Below, piece by piece: positions 63,891 through 64,000 of a stretch of DNA of 64,000 bases. Where the stretch lies: contig JAHENZ010000222.1 of NCBI GenBank assembly GCA_018609755.1, positions 22,327 to 86,326 of the forward strand, written 5' to 3'. Position 1 is the stretch's first letter; each line of letters begins with the position of its first letter. Both the position numbers and the translations under genes were made by a program. This DNA is from Salinivenus sp. (GTDB lineage Bacteria > Bacteroidota > Rhodothermia > Rhodothermales > Salinibacteraceae). Below the pieces are notes generated by a model. It did no database searches and was not told the DNA's origin. It saw nothing but the letters and a program-made list of their open reading frames with translations.

Positions 63891-63929
63891 TTCTCAAACA
63901 GAGCCTAGTAGGGGAATCACGTACGGGGC

Positions 63930-64000
63930 TTACAGCTCAAACTGCGGGTCGACCTCCGTCTGGGCCACGTGGTTCACGTAGTTGCTAAACGTTTTGATGC
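63930..64000 (-). CDS. AhpD-like protein, C-terminal end (cut by the window edge)
   Basis: The last 23 codons of a minus-strand gene ending IKTFSNYVNHVAQTEVDPQFEL and TAA. It aligns with the C-terminus of the AhpD-like protein at 36930-37451 (VKTMSNYINHIAKTDVDEPFQQ), so it is probably a paralogue. The stop codon lies 25 bp from the IS right end. Confidence 0.7.
   Translation of the reverse strand, partial: IKTFSNYVNHVAQTEVDPQFEL

Larger units (their letters stand above)
62956..63905 (+). mobile_element. IS5-family insertion sequence (IS427-like group)
   Basis: 950 bp element. The left end GGCACTGTTTGAAAA and (reverse complement) right end GGCTCTGTTTGAGAA match at 13 of 15. It is flanked by TA on both sides, a probable target duplication. 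Two transposase frames, orfA and orfB, cover most of it. It has the ends and coding parts needed for a working element, provided that the frameshift in the middle operates. Confidence 0.88.

Overview
The window looks like a chromosomal segment of a GC-rich, salt-adapted member of the Bacteroidota/Rhodothermota side of the tree (Salinibacter-like relatives are my best guess). This is inference from three things. Protein sequences are rich in Asp and Glu. Several families are typical of Bacteroidota (a DUF2480 protein, the secreted family that databases mislabel 'asparagine synthetase B', tandem OmpH/Skp chaperones behind BamA). Finally, many genes have no obvious Shine-Dalgarno sequence. There is no rRNA, CRISPR array or prophage; there are two tRNAs (Gly-GCC, Pro-CGG) and one complete IS5-family element.

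Layout. 1-0.8 kb: a decayed fragment of a cation/proton antiporter followed by a small zinc-ribbon gene; the pair is a degenerate copy of an intact pair at 41.5-43.6 kb. 1-9 kb: response regulator, tRNA-Gly, GNAT acetyltransferase, Asd, FolD, MscS channel, YjbQ-like protein, SurE, PanB. 9-17.4 kb (minus strand): the envelope cluster dxr-rseP-uppS-bamA-ompH-ompH. 17.7-22 kb (plus): secreted TPR protein, secreted AsnB-like protein, hotdog thioesterase, small exported protein. 22-28.8 kb (minus): a heavy-metal RND efflux operon (TolC-type, His-rich lipoprotein, adaptor with His-rich N-terminus, CusA/CzcA pump). 29-32.6 kb: SDR, DUF2914 membrane protein, DUF2480 protein, esterase. 32.7-43.6 kb: an ion transport region with two tandem SulP transporters, an AhpD-like protein, an SLC13/RCK transporter, NUDIX, OmpA lipoprotein, zinc ribbon and CPA antiporter. 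43.7-48.6 kb: NAD metabolism (pncA, pncB, and a NAD-kinase-like gene whose key motifs are lost). 49-55 kb: an XRE/ImmA-type regulator with an altered protease motif, tRNA-Pro, long-chain acyl-CoA ligase, pyrD, PhzF. 55-62 kb: a very large peptidase/beta-propeller/outer-membrane barrel protein, then mrdA-rodA for rod-shape cell wall synthesis. 62.5-64 kb: an exported protein gene cut by an IS5-family element, and the end of a second AhpD-like gene.

How it fits together. Envelope biogenesis dominates: isoprenoid precursor (Dxr), lipid carrier (UppS), site-2 protease (RseP), outer-membrane assembly (BamA, OmpH), and elongation peptidoglycan synthesis (PBP2, RodA). A second theme is ion and metal homeostasis. 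Intergenic space is unusually structured. There are two copies of a 157-bp MITE-like element with CTTGCACAAC ends, a TA-flanked inverted-repeat element, a ~157-bp element with nested palindromes, and a recurring class of hairpins whose arms are built from short degenerate repeats and whose sequence differs from site to site. The best candidates for something not yet described are the hairpin class, the small zinc-ribbon/antiporter pairing, the His-rich lipoprotein of the efflux operon, and the two apparently inactivated enzymes (NadK-like, ImmA-like).
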